A program made the position numbers and the translations under genes. From Fomes fomentarius (taxonomy: Eukaryota > Basidiomycota > Agaricomycetes > Polyporales > Polyporaceae), in the NCBI GenBank assembly GCA_022606135.1, contig JABYQN010000005.1:992001-1056000 (forward strand): a stretch of DNA of 64,000 nucleotides, in the 5' to 3' direction. Below, one piece after another: positions 61,398 to 64,000 of the stretch (within the stretch, counting starts at the first letter, position 1; every line of letters starts with the position of its first letter). The notes beneath the pieces were generated by a model. That model saw only the letters and a list, made by a program, of their open reading frames with translations. It was not told the DNA's origin and made no database searches.

Positions 61398-64000
61398 GAG
61401 GTTGGAGATGTATGATTGGTGGCGGGAGAGCCAAAATTGCGGGCAAGAGTAGGGAGGATATGGTGGAGTGTGAGGCGGGAGGCGGGCGAGATGGTGGAGG
61501 AAGGAAGACAAGCAGAGGCGCTTTGTGGGAAGACGAGGGCGGTAGACGATCGGGCGTGGCGGTGGTATGCGCTTCTCGCGCCTTTCTGCCTCGACTCGAC
61601 TGTCTCTGACGCGCTCTCCCTCGGTCCCTTTCTCGTCCGCACACACAAAAAAACCTGACTCACTCCGACCGCACAAAGCAGCCTTCTCGGATGGCCGGAT
61701 CGATGGCCGCGCACAGAGTCGGGTGAGAGAGCGTCGAGGAGAGAGCTTGAAAGCCGCATCAGCGGGCGTGAAATACGCCACGGCCCTGCGCAAGTCGGAC
61801 TTGAAGTCGTGCAACGTGTTCGCTAACGAGCGCGTGCCCAACATCCAACCAGCGACTTGCCACTCCCAGACAGAGCCCGCCCGCGTCTTTTCCATTTCTG
61901 TCCCTGTTTCCAGGCTGTCGTCTGCGTCCTGTCTATCCCCTTTCCCCACATGGACGCTCGCGCACACGCGATGATCCTCATCTTTGCTCGGAACACGCCC
62001 GCACGCCCGCCATGCAGAGTTAGTTGGACAGGCCCGTACACGTACTGCGGCCACCAGCAGCGGCCGCTCCCAGCTGGAGTCGGGATGGCGGCGCGAGGGC
62101 GGAGGGACTGTTCGCAATAAGGCAAGAGCTGTCCAGGACAAGGACAGAGAGCGTCACGCGTTGTCGCGTCCAATGGCCGCATCACTTGCCCAATATTCGC
62201 CTGCCCGCCCCAGCAAGCCCAGACCAGCCGTCCGTTGTCCATCCGAATCGAGTTCACGGCTCACGACCTCCGCTTCCTTCCATGCGTAGACTTGGCCCGC
62301 ACGCTAACTGCATTCATGATATTTGATTCTCGACCTCGGTTCAAGGTGATGCCTTTTCGTCCGATTTAAGGCACCAGACTGAGACCGACCACACCCACAA
62401 CGCCCGTATGGATGTGCGGTTGGCTGCCGCCTGCGCACTTGCTTCATCTATCACTGTCATGCATGGTTCGCCGTTCGGATCCCAGAGGGAGGTAACTCCA
62501 GCTTCTCAAACGTGCGTACGCACCAAGGTGGCCACGACACTCGTCCCAGTGTTGCGCCATGTCCAAGTGGCAAGACTCGGAGAAAGAACGTTGGTTTGGG
62601 CCGACAGCTGACGACACCATCAGGGCCTCGGATACACCGAGACGTGTCTCCATTCCGTCATGGACACCCGCTCAGGCAAGTTGCATGCTGACTAGGTTTC
62701 GAAAGATTACGAACAGGGCGTCAGCCTATGGAGGACTGCGCAGCATATCGCGCCAACCGACCGCAGTCACTACGAATCCGATGGACAACGTCAAGACTGT
62801 ATCGTTGCTCCAGCGCTGCCGCAACTACAGTCGCAAGCACATGAGGGTTCCCGCCGCGGCAAACTCTAATCGTCTGTGGTGTATAAGACACGTATCGTGT
62901 TCTCGGCGCTGAATGTTCACACTGTAGACACAGATTGGCAGCTTTGCCTTGAGGCGTCCATCCTTCTAGACCCGAACGCCCGCGTACTTGGTTTTTGCTG
63001 CTCCCGCAAATTACACGACACACATACACGTTGTCATCGATGGACGTGCAGCCACTATCTGCACGCCGACATCGGAACTCTGGTTATGGATCACATAGGT
63101 TGGTCCACGTTCCTGTTCGGTGTTTGTTTCGCTGGTGCCGCTGACCACCATGCGTCCCGCAGTTACCCTCCACCCGTGATGGTGCGGTTAGATCGAACTC
63201 TGAATAGACCTATAATGCTTGACATGGGCTCGAGTTTCATTCTGTTTGATTGCCTCCGTCCGACATCGGGGGATTGACATTACTGACTCTTGAAGCTTGA
63301 GGCCTGAGGTTTGACCCGGTCATCGTACGTCACTGCCAATCAAGCTCAAGTTTTCTCCGATGATGTCAGCAATGACCTTGAATCGGAGCGACTCCGTACA
63401 AAGGTTTGTAACAGTATGGCGCGTCATGGAGGCGCGGGTCGATTGCGCTCGCTCGTGTACGTGTGTACGCGTGACCCTTGACGCTAGGCGTTCCGTATCA
63501 CGTAGACGAGTTCCCGTATGAGGTTGGGTTAGATCGCCAAATGGCGTATGTGTGTGCATGCTGATGAGAATGGCGCGCTGATGACAGATGCGGATGTTTG
63601 TATGTTCACCGAGACTGGCGAGCAGAGGAACTCACCAACTACGTGATCCTGGCAACGCATAGTATTCCGTTTGCCATGGTAAAAGTCGCTGGGCTGCTTT
63701 CTCTTCAATGTCAAGTTGGAGACAAGTTGCTCCTGTCTCCAAGTCGAAGTCGTATGCGGCTTCTGCCAGCTGTCAAGTATGTGATATCAGTTTGTGCAAT
63801 CTGCTGAGTTCACATTCTTGGATTGCGACTGTCATTTTGGAAGGTACTTACGAAGTGCACTTTATTTAATTCATGCTATACCTCAGAAACACTGGCAATC
63901 AATTGGCTCTCGGAAGCTGACCTGGCACCCTTGATGTTTGTGAAGCACATTCGTGAAGTCAAGACTTGGCCAGCTGCAGTTCGGATTTTCATGGCCCAAT
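61398..64000. other. 2.6-kb terminal interval without a supported gene
   Basis: Includes the promoter of the BCS1-like gene. A frame at 62408-62611 begins MDVRLAAACALASSITVMHG, faintly like a signal peptide, but nothing else supports it. Short frames to the end of the window have no coherent splicing. A gene could begin or end beyond 64000. Confidence 0.45.

Noticed and set aside
61242..62141. 299-codon minus frame upstream of the BCS1-like gene
   Set aside because: It merges the first BCS1-like exon region in another frame with promoter DNA; the MDALKSLVQPL start at 61397 fits better.
62408..62611. Possible small secreted protein (MDVRLAAACALASS ...)
   Set aside because: The start is only weakly signal-peptide-like and the remainder has no cysteine pattern or conservation I can recognise.

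Overview
The window is nuclear DNA of a filamentous basidiomycete, most likely an Agaricomycete. The coding DNA is GC-rich. Genes on both strands are broken by many short GT-AG introns (about 50-80 nt) with CTAAC/CTGAC-like branch points. The gene set is fungal: a trifunctional TRP1, a Zn2Cys6 regulator, group I G-alpha, two DUF6593-type genes and a fungal flavin-dependent halogenase. The species cannot be named from the sequence alone.

Layout: 1-4.6 kb holds no intact gene, only exon-like fragments with stops and a tandem hairpin cluster. At 4.7-10.9 kb are USE1 (-), SQS1 (+, divergent) and an MMTAG2-like gene (+). At 13.4-16.0 kb are a DUF6593 gene and a P-loop kinase-like gene whose Walker A motif is partly encoded by an 11-nt microexon. 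At 16.6-20.1 kb is a Zn2Cys6 transcription factor (-). At 20.2-25.2 kb is a gene-poor stretch with a possible micro-protein, a possible broken gene and a hairpin pair. From 25.2 to 44.6 kb come an acidic/Pro-Ser-rich unknown, COG3 (-), ELP6 (+), a Sec2-type GEF (+), a PWWP protein (-), a 2OG-Fe(II) oxygenase (+), a second DUF6593 gene (-) and LRO1/PDAT (+). From 45.0 to 61.4 kb come a flavin halogenase (-), a multi-pass membrane protein with an apparent frameshift (+), TRP1 with a 1.17-kb intron (+), tRNA-Ser(CGA), G-alpha (-) and a BCS1-like AAA ATPase (-). 61.4-64 kb looks non-genic.

Functionally these are mostly independent housekeeping genes, with a chance excess of vesicle-traffic factors (USE1, COG3, SEC2). 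No operon-like or biosynthetic cluster is visible: the halogenase has no PKS, NRPS or terpene gene beside it. Exon limits were read by eye from splice consensus and protein continuity. Most are good to the base where stated; 5' ends and UTRs are inferred.
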